From: Pteria penguin
Taxonomy: Eukaryota > Mollusca > Bivalvia > Pterioida > Pteriidae
Length of the DNA stretch: 64,000 bases
Assembly (NCBI GenBank): GCA_035048485.1
Contig: CM068590.1
Span: 14,593,798-14,657,797, forward strand
Direction of reading: 5' to 3'
The stretch's first letter is position 1. The number at the start of each line of letters is the position of its first letter. The translations under genes and the position numbers were made by a program. Below, one piece after another: positions 12,068 through 34,817 of this stretch. Below the pieces are notes generated by a model. That model was not told the DNA's origin. It saw nothing but the letters and a program-made list of their open reading frames with translations, and did not search any database.

Positions 12068-14421
12068 TTCTTCAGAATTTGGAAAGTTACTTGGACCGAT
12101 CTTCCAAATAACTATCCAACTCATTTGAAAATAGATGATCACACATATATTTCTTAACTTTACTTAAACAGCCGCAAATATAATTTTGGTATGGCATCTA
12201 ATTGATTAAAGGTACAAAAAGGTTCACAACTCTCGTGGGGATTACCGTCGTTACAGTACATTATGTCAATACACCTAACTGTACCATGACAGTACAATAT
12301 TTCTCGATACCGTAAAATGTCTTTGATATGAGTTTGATTTCAGATTTTAAAAAATATGAAATATTTGGACATCTTTTAGTCCCTTTAAATACAAATCGGT
12401 GAATCAGCATACAAGTAAATACTTTGAATTTCATTATTTGTATTGAAAAATAAGGTTTTATTTAAGTATTCCTCAGGCATTAATTTAATTCATCGCTCGT
12501 TTGTCATTTACCCATTTACCAGATATGTCCGGTACTGTTTTTCTTGAGAAATTTCGATAACCACGTTACTGGACTTTCTAGTTATTTTTATATGAGAGGA
12601 AAATGTGCAAAAGTTTGAAGGCATGAAGGCAGTTTATTTCAGGATTTCTAAATTTATCGAAAGAAAATTGGTTGGATAATGATTTTAAGCGTATATATTC
12701 CAATGCAATTTAGAATTTTGTACATATATGTATATACGTCTTTGTTTTATTGATCGGTAAATTTTGCACATATCTGATGTTTACAATTACCTATATTACG
12801 TACGATGGGATATTGGTGAATGAAAATGTTCCTCTAATTTATCTGTATCTCTTCCGTTTAATTGTTTTTATGACATATACATATTAATCTATGTAATTTC
12901 CACGTAATACAAAATTTGAGGTTTTAATAGAAAACTCCATCATACCTTAAATTCGAGGCTTGTTTAATTAAAATCAATCATTGGTATTTTAATTTTGTTT
13001 ACACGATTTGATATTAGAGGTAAACCAATATATGATCACTACAGAAAATCATACAGTTCCCTGAACTATAGCGTAATCCGTTTATTAACCATATACATTT
13101 GATGATTTTTATATTCAATAAAGGTAGTATTCGCTATGGTCTGGAAGTTTCATTTGTATGATATAAACACAATATTCCTTTTAAACTTACAACTGTGATT
13201 TTGTAAGAGTTTTCTCTCTTTTCGATCAATATACAGGTATTTATATTGATCACAAAAGTGTGTTGTAATTTATCATTCTATATGGCCAATAAAACTGGCT
13301 GGATAAGGTTAGTTGATGTGAAATTATTGTGTTGAGAATGTACAGGAGTAAGGGGGAGGGGGGACAAGAAAGAATACTAGCTGGAATTTTAAGTTTTATC
13401 TTTATGTGTAAACATATTTGATTAAATACTGTTGGTGAAGTAAACAAAATCTTCACTGATTTGGAGTAGACGAAAAGAAAAATGAAAAATCCATTTGACA
13501 GTATGAAGTTTTACACCGCTGCATTTATTTCTGAACTTGATATAACAAACTGCAATTTGAAAAATTCATAAGCTTGACAGCTTCACGAGATTGTATGGCT
13601 GTACTTCAGACTGACTTATCTTCTATGGTACTTATGTTATCGTACTGAATTTATTGTTTTAAGAAATATTGTTGAATATGTCCTCTTGTTTGACCTAAAA
13701 TCTATAGACGTTTTTAATTCAATATTGTGGAATTCCTTGCACTATTCCTGCCATTGTCCTCCCATAGTGTAGGCAATTAAAGTTATTGATCAATTTAAAG
13801 TTCATAATATGATGTGATGTACGGGATGTTATGAATATACCCTTTATATTGATGTTTCATACTGCATATCGAAAAACAAATAACGACAGCGAATCTTAGA
13901 AATTAATATAGGAAATAAGTTGTCAAATTAGTGACTATGGTATAACATGGCATGTTTTGATAACTTAATTCTCTTAAACATATTGGACAGTTGATTCTTT
14001 CAACATTTGTGTGGACTTCCTCTCTACCAGATTAGAGCATCAAGGATTCAGTTGACAAAATTCATATTGGAAACCAAGTGTTGAAAACTTTAAACAATTG
14101 TTAAGATGAGTCAGAGCTAAGTTCAGTTTCACTTTTCATTAAATTAAGAAACTCTTGAAATAACAGTCTGTGTATTATTTTATACCATATGTCATTAATA
14201 AAACTGCAATTAAAATATTTATACAATTACTTTACAAGTTAAACTTGCTGTATACCAGAAATTAACTTCTGTTCACTGCATTAACTCTCTCTCTCTCTTG
14301 GTGTTGAACTTTAATATTGGTATTGCAATATACTGCAATGTAGTTCTGAGATCAGATGATATACTTAACATGAAAAGATAGAAGGAATAATTGGGCTCTC
14401 TTTTCATTTTTATTCATCTTT
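12068..14421. other. 3' flank and intergenic, no gene seen
   Basis: AT-rich without recognisable coding sequence. It includes candidate poly(A) signals ATTAAA (12205-12210) and AATAAA (13117-13122) for gene 1. Confidence 0.5.
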
Positions 14422-14627
14422 AATAGAAGATCGTCATATTTTACATGACATAAGCGGCCAAAGACCCCACATGTTACATTTTGCCGGGGTTTTCATTTTG
14501 ACGTAAAGAACTAGATAGTCACGATAGTCACAATTTAAGCAATAACGTCAAAATAAAAATCCCGGCAAAGAGTTGCATGTCGGGTCTTGGGCCGCTTATA
14601 TCATGTAAAGTATGAAAATCGTCTATT
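14422..14627. mobile_element. Foldback MITE with about 80-bp inverted repeats
   Basis: The two halves are near-complementary over about 80 bp. Left blocks ACATGACATAAGCGGCC, AAGACCCCACATG and TTTGCCGGGG pair with right blocks GGCCGCTTATATCATGT, CATGTCGGGTCTT and CCCGGCAAA. Only about 35 bases separate the arms, so the element can fold into one long hairpin. It encodes nothing. Confidence 0.75.
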
Positions 14628-16007
14628 GCCTTTGATGTGACCAGTACATCGTTGTTTTCTAGAAAACTGCAACAAAGTGATTGTTAATTTCACGTATTTG
14701 ATAAAAGTATATGTCTGATGCATTGCATACAAATGTATATGTTTAAAATGGGACGATATGAAGAAGTGAGATTTCGTTTATGTGCTATGACCAACATGAA
14801 GCCGAACCTCTAGGACGCGGGGCGAGCACTTTATCACCTGAGCTAAACAGCTTCATCAAGAAGTATAAATACTGACAACTGATATCTCTGAACACTACGC
14901 ACCCAATATAATCGTAAATTACCATATACATCAGCAAGAGTACGTCATTTTATGATCTCATTCTGTTGTATAAAGAAATTAAGTATGGTGTTCATGCCAG
15001 ACGTTTGATACTTCAGCACAAATATCACATTGAATGATTATAACTTTAGATATAAGCAATTTTTCTACAATTTGAAATAATGATGAATTGGTTGGATAGC
15101 CGAAGAATTGTATTTTTTTTTCATCAGTCAGAGATAACACTTTTGTTATTTTTCATTTTGTAAAATGTACCATAAATATATAGTTTACTTTGGAGTCCCA
15201 TTTACGCATTCGACATTGCGTCCTCCACGATGCTTATAGTTGAGATTGTGCAAATCATAAATATAAATTTTCTGCGTGCAAGTTAATTAAGTAATTACTA
15301 ACTTGACCTAAAGGTAAAGGCCAAAGAAGATGTACAATATTGATACCACTTAAATTTTACGCAGGGAACTGTCTGATATATATCTAACATATGAAAAAGG
15401 ATGAATTTTGAAACTGTTATAAGCGCTGTAAAAATTACCAAGATATTAGATTATATGGTACGTGTAACAACGTTATGTGTTCATTAAAGAATGTAGGATT
15501 CTAATGATTTGATGAACCGTTTTGGCTACCCAATTGTAATACAGTTTTAATGAATATTTTAAAGAATCTAATAACGACTATAAACACCTAACCTACTTCC
15601 AATACACAGCTCCATTTTTACTGTTTTGTTTTCTCTCATGATATATAGACATTTCGAATATATATGCTTGATCATGTTTAAATCCACTATCAAGTCGTCA
15701 TATCTGTTTAAATTTGTCTTTAAAGGGGACCGGAAGAATGAATTTACGATTTTCTAATTTTAGATTTATGACAATTCCTTTGACTATAAAACTTTCTTGT
15801 AATCCCAATTTTATCGATTTGTTCTTATAAAGGTGTAAAAATGCAACGATTTGCTTATCAATACTTCGGGAACTTTCGCAACTTTCCGTGACTCGTACTT
15901 TCCGAAGTAGTTGTGACGTCATATCTACCCAGCGCCAAACATAAAATAATAAGTTAGTTACAGCAAGTTCTGAGATAAAATTAATGTTTTAAAGTTTATT
16001 GGGGGAA
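14628..16007. other. Intergenic, upstream of the THAP gene
   Basis: No supportable gene. The stretch at about 15880-16000 must hold the THAP gene promoter and leader, but no motif can be named with confidence. Confidence 0.4.
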
Positions 16008-18127
16008 ATGGTGAATTGCTGTGTGGTTGGGTGTACAAATAGGCCTGGGAGTAACTGCAGTTTTTTTCGTTTTCCGTTTGATAAAAAGAAGTTACTAAAA
16101 ACATGGATTACCAAAATTAATCGTGTGGATGTACGAACTGGCAAGTTATGGGCACCTCACAAGAACTCTGTTGTGTGTTCAGACCATTTTACACCAGAAA
16201 ATTTTACCCAAAATCCAGACATTGCTTTAGTTTGTGGATTTACGGATCGGAAAAGACTGAGACTAGAGAAGGAAGCCTTCCCAACAGTATTCAAATATGT
16301 GGAAAATCTAAATCGGCTGAAGCGTTCTTCGACTTCATTGCCATTTGCTAGGCCTTACCATTCGACGCCGAAAAGACGAGCCTTTGAGAAAAGGGAGAAT
16401 CGTAGGGTAAGTTTTTCTTTTAAATTCAATTAATACATTTTACATACTTTCTGTCTTTTTAGTCCGTAATATCAGACCCAATACTGATTCTGAATTCCTC
16501 GTATATATAGCCTATACTAGTCTATACAGTACAGAGAGAATCGACGGGAATTTGAAAAATATTAAAACTTTATATTACTCACATTTTGCTTTGTCATTCA
16601 CTCGTTTACATCTATACTATAATCCTTTCATATCACAAAGGCCGAGATAAGTTCAAAATAAAGTGATTTGTTACATTTTATCACCGAATTTCCTCCTATT
16701 GCACTCAATTTGGAATTTACCGTAATCTAAAAATAGAACTACTATAGTGGGGATATTTGTGATAGAGATTAAGAGAAGGTTTAAAATTGCTTGCTACAAG
16801 CCTTTTGTTTATGTTTTTGGTAAAGAAGAATTTATGTTTTGGATGTAAATAACTAGATGACACAGTGAAATGTAAGTTACAACAATACAAGTCACTTAAA
16901 ATATTTTGATTTTTTCCATTCCCGTCGATTCCCTCAATAGCCGAATAGGAGAAATTCAGACCCAAGTCTCATACTTGGTTCTTACATTTCGGACTAGATT
17001 GGATTATACATCGATATAATCCGAGTATTTTATAATCGGAATAGATCTGGTACATGCGTTTCAAAAAGTTTAGATTTAGGTGCTTACCTACATCACTGCA
17101 TGTACATATAGTCATGGAGCTTATTTTAAACATGTAAATGCCTACATAAACATAATATATTCAGCTTTACCACTAAATAAATGGAGAAATCAACAAAAAA
17201 TTACAAAAGTTTCATGATATCTACAACCATTTGATTTCATTGTCTGTGATTTTGGTTATAACATCATACATGTACATATTCCTTTTGAAAAAGTATTGAA
17301 ATGCAGCTCAGGTGAGTGACATTGCCCTTGGGTCATATTTTTGCTGATGATAAGATTTGTAAAACATTTACTGTATGATAATAATGATTATTTTTTAGAC
17401 CCTTGAAGAGGCCTTTGCAGAGTTTGATAAAAATGATGAGGAGTCTGGCATCAACCATACAATTTCAAGTGAACCAAGAAATGAAACTGATGAATGTCAA
17501 CAAACACTCTTTCAAAGTGTAATGAATTTCATATCATACATTTTGTATCTCTTCAATACTGATACTAAATTGTCATATATATTTTTAATTATTTGTACAG
17601 CAAATCCATTATACTTTATCTTGTTCACATTTGAGCATGATGGATTTATACCAATTTCTGCATTCACAGTTGAAGGTTGTGGTACCATTTATTGTGATCA
17701 CATTACAGAGTTGATTATTATTTTTTACTTATATATACTAACTTCCCTGTGGAGGACTTTTGAAATACAACATTATGTTATATATTTTCATATAAGGACA
17801 AGACCATTCAAAGAATGAAACAAATTTTGATTTTATATTAATTTTTAATCAATTTTCATTATAAATTTGATGATTGAAGTATCCGAGAAGAATGTTACAT
17901 TTTTTCAGAACAATGATGATTTTAAAAAATCATTTCATCTGCATTTTATCTATGTGTACTTGATTATAATATATTTAATTCAGATTGTGGAAGATACCAG
18001 TAGTGCTGAGAGTCAGACAGAGTCAATTACTCATATCTATGCCAAAGCCAACGGGCAAATCTTCTATAATGCAATGAGTCTGTATAATCTGAAGATCAAA
18101 AAGTTACATTATATTAGTGTTGTGTAA
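16008..18127 (+). CDS. THAP-domain zinc-finger protein
   Basis: Three exons, 16008-16406, 17399-17518 and 17984-18127, join in phase 0 with GT-AG introns (GTAAGT, GTAATG; acceptors TTTTTTAG, TTAATTCAG) and give about 220 residues. Residues 1-95 form a THAP domain, a C2CH zinc finger that binds DNA: Cys4/5 and Cys9, the FRFP motif (20-23), Trp33, Cys57 and His60 (CSDHF), and AFPTVF (90-95) in place of the usual AVPT box. The rest is basic around residues 100-135, then acidic and Ser/Thr-rich, with no transposase domain. It could be a host regulator or a domesticated P-element-type fragment. The start is the ATG at 16008, just before the first cysteines. Exon 1 is sure; exons 2 and 3 rest on splice sites and phase. 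Confidence 0.75.
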
Positions 18128-18208
18128 AACAATTAAGAGACAATTTGTAAAAATATGAAGTTAAACATGAAATGTAGATCAGATAATGATGTTTCTGACA
18201 AACAGCCC

Positions 18209-18214
18209 AATAAA
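18209..18214 (+). terminator. Poly(A) signal AATAAA for the THAP gene
   Basis: A canonical AATAAA lies 82 bases after the stop codon at 18127. Confidence 0.6.
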
Positions 18215-18654
18215 TAATTCTAAATTTACAGAATGCAATCATGTCATAATATTTTGTCTGTTATATGCCTAAGTACATGTAAAAGATAACCCAATTATTT
18301 GTACTCACTGATGCACTGGTTCTTTATCCCCTATGTGACCATTGATGTCCAAATAATCATAAGAGTCAACTCTAAGACATCTCTGTTCAAACAGTTAACT
18401 CTAAATGCATCATGAAATGTTACACATTTCAGCTGGTTGGCCTCCATTTTCTCCCTACACAAGGTAAACCGTTGGCAACACATGTTTTCTGTGTCAGTTG
18501 GCATGACAACACAATTACCACATGTACACCTACAAAAAAATTCAAATATTAGTAAAGTGGCTCAGTGGTGTACATGTGACTGGTGTAAAAAAGTGAGGGA
18601 CACAACTACATTATATACTTCTCAGAAAAATTGACCTGCAAAAAAAGAGATGTA

Positions 18655-18826
18655 TTTGTGAAACACTGATCCCCCCACAGCAACAAAGTCTAGAATGGGT
18701 TATTTTTAGAACAAAGGTCATGGTCAAGGTCATCAACCTTGGTGTCATCTGATAGGGTTACAGACAGAGTCAAAGACAGACAGGACAAAAACTATATGCC
18801 CCCGAATTCCATTCTGGGGGCATAAA
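18655..18826 (+). repeat. Bivalve-type dispersed repeat, copy 2, with terminal hairpin
   Basis: Begins near a TTTGTGAAACACTGAT block, then CCCCCCACAGC, GTCAAGGTCATC, TTGGTGTCATCTGATAG and a GACAGACAGGACAAAA tract. It ends with a perfect inverted repeat, TATGCCCCC (18795-18803) and GGGGGCATA (18816-18824). Confidence 0.65.
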
Positions 18827-19124
18827 AAGCTATACCCTAGACTAATGCATAAGCATAATCATGATCCCTTTACTTTAGTACATATCTGCCTGGTAGCTCA
18901 TATAAATACATTTCAATATTTTTTGTGTATTTCCATGGTAATCTCTGTAATGTGGATGACCCAGTAACCTTTTCCTTCAATAGGACATAAAGTATCTAAT
19001 ATTAATTGGTTATTCAAAAAAATGTATGCTCTAGTTCCAAGTGTACATAAAAATTCAATCATGGTGAATTTTTAATCATTGTGAGTTTAAGATTTGTATG
19101 AATTTTAATTTTGTGGGACTATAA

Positions 19125-19290
19125 CAGTGGTGGATCCAGGGGGAGGGGGATTAGTGGGTTATTAAAACGCCCTCAGATGGGAAAATTTGTTAAATTTATG
19201 TGAATTTGCAAAATTTCTTGAAAATGTTGGTTAAAAAAAACCTCACTTTGGATAAAAACCTCCCCAGATGAACTCCTGGATCCGCCACTG
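19125..19290. mobile_element. MITE with CAGTGG...CCACTG ends
   Basis: Inverted ends CAGTGGTGGATCCAGG and CCTGGATCCGCCACTG enclose 166 bp, with TATAA repeated directly on both sides (19120-19124, 19291-19295). CAGTGGCGGATCC-type ends are widespread in animal hAT-like MITEs. One end of a related element is visible near 47720-47745 (CGCTGGATCCGTCGCTG). Confidence 0.7.
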
Positions 19291-19959
19291 TATAACACAG
19301 CACTAGCATCAAAAAGAGCTTAAATATCGTTCTGCTCCTCTCTACATGTTCCATCCCTTGTTCTAATAACATACTTATCTAATAACAATTCTTATTTTGT
19401 ACACTGATCGATTTCCAAAAATGTCAGTGACAATAATACCCTCAGGCTCTGTTTTCACGAGTTGAGGTACCTGTCACCTCTGCTTCTGGGTTTTACAATA
19501 GAAAGGCATGTCATTGAAAAAAAAAAAACAAATGGAATATATGTTAATTTTAAGGTAATCATCGTCATAAGGGTTTGAAACCACCACCTAGTCTACAAGT
19601 ACAATGATCGATATCTTACCATTCATTCAAGGCACGAGGACTGCTGATCACGTCGTCATTGTCACTCCCGCTCGATTCCTCACTCAAACTAGAGGAGTCT
19701 TTAATATCCGAAGGGTTTTTGGTTGGTTCAAACTGATATGGGGCTACTCTGATCTAAGTGGTCGTCATTGTCTTGATATGCCATCTTTAAGTAGAAGTAA
19801 CAAATAGTCAACAAAAAATAAGCAAATTTGATATAGCTATTTTGTTAAGGCCATAGGTGGGATGTTTGCTATGGCTTTTCTTGCCTATTAGTCATATGCA
19901 CATGACTAATATATAAGTATTGGTACCAATGAGTCTGTATATAAATTCAGTTTGTAATC

Positions 19960-19965
19960 TTTATT
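19960..19965 (-). terminator. Poly(A) signal AATAAA for TSR-like gene 2
   Basis: A minus-strand AATAAA lies about 160 bases beyond the stop codon at 20124; another lies at 20009-20014. Confidence 0.5.
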
Positions 19966-20123
19966 TGTTATCGACTAAGGCTAATAAGTATTCAGTCATA
20001 GATGCAATTTTATTTCTTTGAAATGCATTTTAGATATCACCAAATAACAATATAAACTAATATAGTTTTACTCAGTACTCATATACCATATACTATATCC
20101 GGACAAACTGAAAATAACATGAA

Positions 20124-30287
<10,164 letters not shown>

Positions 30288-30314
30288 TGTGAATGAAAAT
30301 CTATTCCCCTTCAA

Positions 30315-31250
30315 TAATATGTATTTTCCTATACCAGAACTACCTCCGTCACTTCATTATAGTTACAATTTTACAATGTTAAATTTCCTGAGCTATCCAG
30401 TGATGGCTCAGTTGTAAATTAGTATTCAGAAAGTTAATCCAGCATGATACATATCTATGCTCGTTTTCGATTGGTTAGTCAAAAGATAAGACTACCATTC
30501 ACTCCTTTTCAAAATTAAGTTCTGATCTCAGATAATGATAAGTGTAATGTGTTACAGGGTTCAAATTTGATAAAAAAAAATGAACCAGTTTAAACTAGGA
30601 TTCAACAAGCTAGTCACTGATTGCATTTTACTTTTGTAATAGTATCGTAGTTTAATGTATTTCATTGTATTTGAAGTGATAATATGAAATACTTGTTGAT
30701 AGTAAATTAGTCAGGTCCTGTTATGAGTTTTGTAAGAATTATAAATAGCATAAATTGTATTCGTTTGTATATATTACATGTGCATTTAGCCCTTCGTTAA
30801 CACGGAATCTCAGCGCTAGTGTGTTGTTTTGGAATGAGACATCCCGGATAAAACCAGACCACATGTTCAGTGATCATTTGTCGAAATAGACAAGGAACAT
30901 TTTCGATTAAGTGTTATAGGGGAAATAAACGCAACAATGATTCCTAATTCTTATGCAATTTATAAAAAGCAATCACCATATGGATGCAAATGAAAGAAAA
31001 GACACCTGGCTCAGATATATTAGCAAAATCGCTAGGACTAAGCGCATAAAAAGACATTACAACACGATTGCAATGTAGCTGTGGTGCCAATTCAGGACTA
31101 TTAATTAAAATGATATTCGTAACTTAATAAATGTGATAGTCGGTCCAGCTTCACATTGCCAGAAAGAACAAACAATGAACACTAATCTTATACTTTACGT
31201 TTGAAAATGAAGTAAAGTACTTAGTCTTTCAATAGTCTAAATACCAGTTT
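30315..31250. other. 5' flank of TSR-like gene 2, no other gene seen
   Basis: Open frames are short and unrecognised. The promoter of the minus-strand gene at 30287 should lie here. Confidence 0.4.
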
Positions 31251-31494
31251 GGGGCCCGTTGTTCGAAACTTTTACTACCGGTTAAGCTAACCAGCGGTAA
31301 AAAAATTGAAAGTCAATTAATTTTATCGATATATTTCTGTATAAAGTTTAAAATTACTTTGAAAAGCTTGTTTTAAACGCTACAAATCAGTACTCATACT
31401 TTGACTTAAAGTCTTCTCGTTTCAGAGATACAGTCAGATGAAATATAATCAATGGTTAGCTTAACCAGTGTTTAAAGTTTCGAACAACTGGCCC
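31251..31494. mobile_element. MITE with TTGGGCC...GGCCCAA ends
   Basis: The left arm GGGCCCGTTGTTCGAAAC ... GGTTAAGCTAACCA mirrors the right arm TGGTTAGCTTAACCA ... GTTTCGAACAACTGGCCC. The arms are about 45 bp with a few mismatches in a 244-bp element. It directly abuts a Penelope-like relic at 31497. Confidence 0.75.
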
Positions 31495-31496
31495 AA

Positions 31497-31890
31497 GAGG
31501 GAAAGAGGTTTACACAAGGCCCGTCATAGCGTAACCAAACGTCTGTTAGTCAAACTGCAAAGCTCAAGGAAAAATCAGCATAGTGTATTAGCGATATTAT
31601 CCAGGTCATACTTTCTATGTGGAATGTGTAAATATTTTTTTAAAACTCGGTGAGACAAGATGTTTTTTAGTTGCTATGTCAGGTTTTCATACAGAGAAGA
31701 GAGATCTGCTGTACAAAAATCTCAGTTCACCGAATTTGAATTTTAAAAACCCCTCTGTAATACTTATTGAAATTATTTCGGCGTTTATAGTTTGTGTAAC
31801 CTTGAGTCATACCCATCACCTTTATTTGTTGACAAAATGTGCCATTTAATTGCATATAAATATTATTCATTAGAATCAAAAATTAAAATA
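31497..31890 (-). mobile_element. Decayed Penelope-like element fragment, copy 3
   Basis: GAAAGAGGTTTACACAAGGCCCGTCAT matches copy 2 near 5475-5500 in shortened blocks, and CATTTAATTGCATATAAATATTATTCAT matches copy 2 near 6345-6375. The intervening thumb and palm region is heavily diverged and internally deleted. Confidence 0.55.
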
Positions 31891-33360
31891 CAAATCTAAC
31901 GGTTTATATATATATCCGTCAAAATGTCCCGATCCACTGTTTCGGGACAACCAGTAACTCTATTTGTATTCAATAGCGGTACATACTTTATAATAAAAAA
32001 TCATATCGCAGTGTATATGTAGTTTGAAATGAAATTCTATTACATTGTTCTTATCAGCGCTTAATACGAAACGTGCCTGTTATGCTTTTAATAAACTGTA
32101 TGAAAATTCGAACGTCTTTGGAAGAATATTTGATCTAATACCTGATAATCTTGAAGACACCTTCGACACTTTCAAGTTCCTCTGTGATTAATATATGACA
32201 TAAAGAGCTTGAATATTGAACTGCTGTCTAGGGATATATGTCTAAAAACAAGACAAGGGTTCAAGGTAGATATGTACATGCTTATATAATTCTAAACTGA
32301 AATAGAAAAAGAAAATATCAATACAAGTATGCTAGAATGAAACAAATATAAATTGCAAATTACTAAACGCCACGGTGTGTTTATAATTTTGCACCAATAG
32401 TTTCTGGTACTTCTTACACGTTTGTAGGCAAGGAGATTCTTTACTGTAGTGAACCTGTGTGTTTTCTTACTCTGATTTATCATTTCGATAGAACTTGTTC
32501 GGACTATGGCTCTTTCTGTTATCGAAGCAAAGAACTGAGTGATAAAAATCACAATGATACGAAGCATCACACTTGAAGTCTACAATCCGCAACCTTTACA
32601 GTCGCTTTAAAGACGTTCTTATCGAAAATTGTTATTTTACATGTTGACTTTCTTATTTCGTTGTATCCCTTCTTAACCCTTTTGTACATTGATATACAAT
32701 ATGGCACATATTTACTTATTACAATTTTTAACCCCTTGTGACTTTGGTATTTCTGTTATCACCTCACATGACTACGAGTCATCGTGGCGGGTGTGACCGC
32801 TCAACCGGAGATGCTTACTCCTAAATGGCACCTGATCCCATGCCGCGAGGGACGAGTTATGTGATCGCCTTTATCTAAAGTCTGTCTAGTAAAATGGATG
32901 TTTTTTATTGAATACCGCTTGACATCTAAGCAATTTACTCTCCATATTCCTCTGCTTGTAATTGTTTTCGTCTAACCATAAACGTTTGATACTGTATGAT
33001 GTATATATATATATTTTGCAAAACATCGAATGAAATCATGAGATATACATTTATCTTTAGCATCCCTCCGCTTTCTCCCTACCTGTTCTATATAAGCCAC
33101 TGAGATCAACAATATTTTACAACCCACGGAAATAATCAACTTTTAGCCAATAAATGACACAGTACGTAAGGTCAAGAAGTTGAAATTCCGTGCATTAAAT
33201 ATGTATCCTCCCTTTCGACTATTAGTAGGGACTCCAAGAAATTAAGGCTATGAGTTCACTTTAAGATGGGCAGAGCCCGCTTTATGTATGATGATATAGT
33301 CTACCATTTTTGATACTATCATATTATTCAATAAAACGTTTTGTATGGAATAATTTTATG
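31890..33360. other. Intergenic, no gene; one dispersed-repeat fragment
   Basis: Around 32770-32900 a GTGGCGGGTGTGACC ... GATGCTTACTCCT ... CACCTGATCCCA block has the look of a repeat common in bivalve genomes. A more degenerate relative lies at about 37580-37740. No coding sequence is supported. Confidence 0.45.
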
Positions 33361-33520
33361 TGAACTTTGTTCTCTATATAGACGATTATTTATAAATTTT
33401 TAACTGTGTGTCCTTTAATTGTGCTGCTTTTGTGGCAAGTGGGAAGGTGGGACCCGTAAACTTGTTATCCAAACTAATTCAGTGACGTTTGATAGTTTTA
33501 AGTCATTAATGTAACAATAT
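33360..33520 (+). mobile_element. Penelope-like 3'-tail fragment, plus strand
   Basis: GATTATTTATAAATTTTTAA, AGTGGGAAGGTGGGACCCGTAAAC in parts, and the following TTATCC match the reverse complement of the tails at 3080-3290 and 5090-5290. Only the 3' end is present, as for 5'-truncated insertions. Confidence 0.6.
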
Positions 33521-34677
33521 TATAATCTAATATTTTTAATGATTTTCGTGTTTATTTGAATATTATCATGTTTCATGTGCTTGTCCTTCGTGATTTATGT
33601 CATGCAGCTTGGTCAGATGTCTCCCATCTTTCCTTTTCGGTTTAACTGTGCACTGATTGCTGCAAGGTATATTTTATAATGTATGCAGTAATTTGGGACA
33701 GAATTGACGAAATCACCATTTCAAATCTAAAGAGTGGGGTTTACAGCTTTCGTGATATCAGTTTGAGATTATCTCATATCCTATAGCTTTCAGACAAGGA
33801 AAAGCCGTAAATCTTGAATAATTCAATTCATTTTTCTGCCTTAATTCAACCGAATACTAGCGCTTTACAAACTTGACAGGTACCGGAAAAGATTTAGCAA
33901 TATGATGGAAATAAGACAAGTAATACTTGTGTTCTATGTTTTATTTATCTCAGACTGTTGATTCCAATCGTTTCGAACCTAAAAGCACCCTAATGACAAT
34001 TTGCTTTTTGGCAATCTCATGAGGTGAATGATAGCTTAATACAATATATAATTTAATAATGAATAATATAAATTGATCTGACCAGATGTGCGGCTGACAA
34101 ATGACTTTTATGATATACTATCATTCGGACATTTATATGATATCAAGTTCTGATTTAACCATTCCTTCTAGTGCATATAGATTTTCTCTCATCCACCTTA
34201 ACGCAAGATGATTAATATCGAACGAAATATTTTAGTCATGTATAATACTTTCAATTGATTAACAATCACGAAGTATGTTCTTTATGTATATACAGTTGAA
34301 AAAAGAAACAAACTTATTTGTTGTGATGGGTTCGAATTGAATTTGCAAAAGTAATCTGTCGGTTACATGATATCGTTTGATCATTAAGATTTGATTGAAA
34401 TGAACAGATAAAGAAAGCAAAGATTGACATCATGAAAAATATCATTTATTTATTTCAATAAGAACATGTTTGGTTAAATTTGAAAAGAAACCTATGAAAC
34501 AGTGACTGAGGATATATACATACTGATAATCATTCTAAACCAAGATTTTCATTTTTGTACATCTGTTCTGAACCGAAATATAATTCAAATTTACAGTGGC
34601 AAACGTTCATGCATTATTATAAAACTAAGATATACCTTCCTAGTGCATAACCCTGTCCTTTGATTGGTTCTTAAACT
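33521..34677. other. Intergenic, no gene seen
   Basis: AT-rich with no recognisable coding sequence or structured repeat. Confidence 0.5.
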
Positions 34678-34683
34678 TTTATT
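34678..34683 (-). terminator. Poly(A) signal AATAAA for TSR-like gene 3
   Basis: A minus-strand AATAAA lies about 135 bases beyond the stop codon at 34818. Confidence 0.55.
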
Positions 34684-34817
34684 TGTAGGTAGGATAAGTT
34701 ATTTGTTTGCTCTTGAAATATATACTTTTCCACAAATATGGCCTTGATCAGAGCTAAGTAAAAGTAAATTGCTCCACATCTACGAAGTTTCTGTATGATG
34801 TAATTTAATGTATAAAA

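Noticed and set aside
18437..18634. ORF with WCTCDWCKK resembling the P2X7-type intracellular cysteine motif
   Set aside because: Only one short motif matches, no second cysteine group follows, and there is no splice context.
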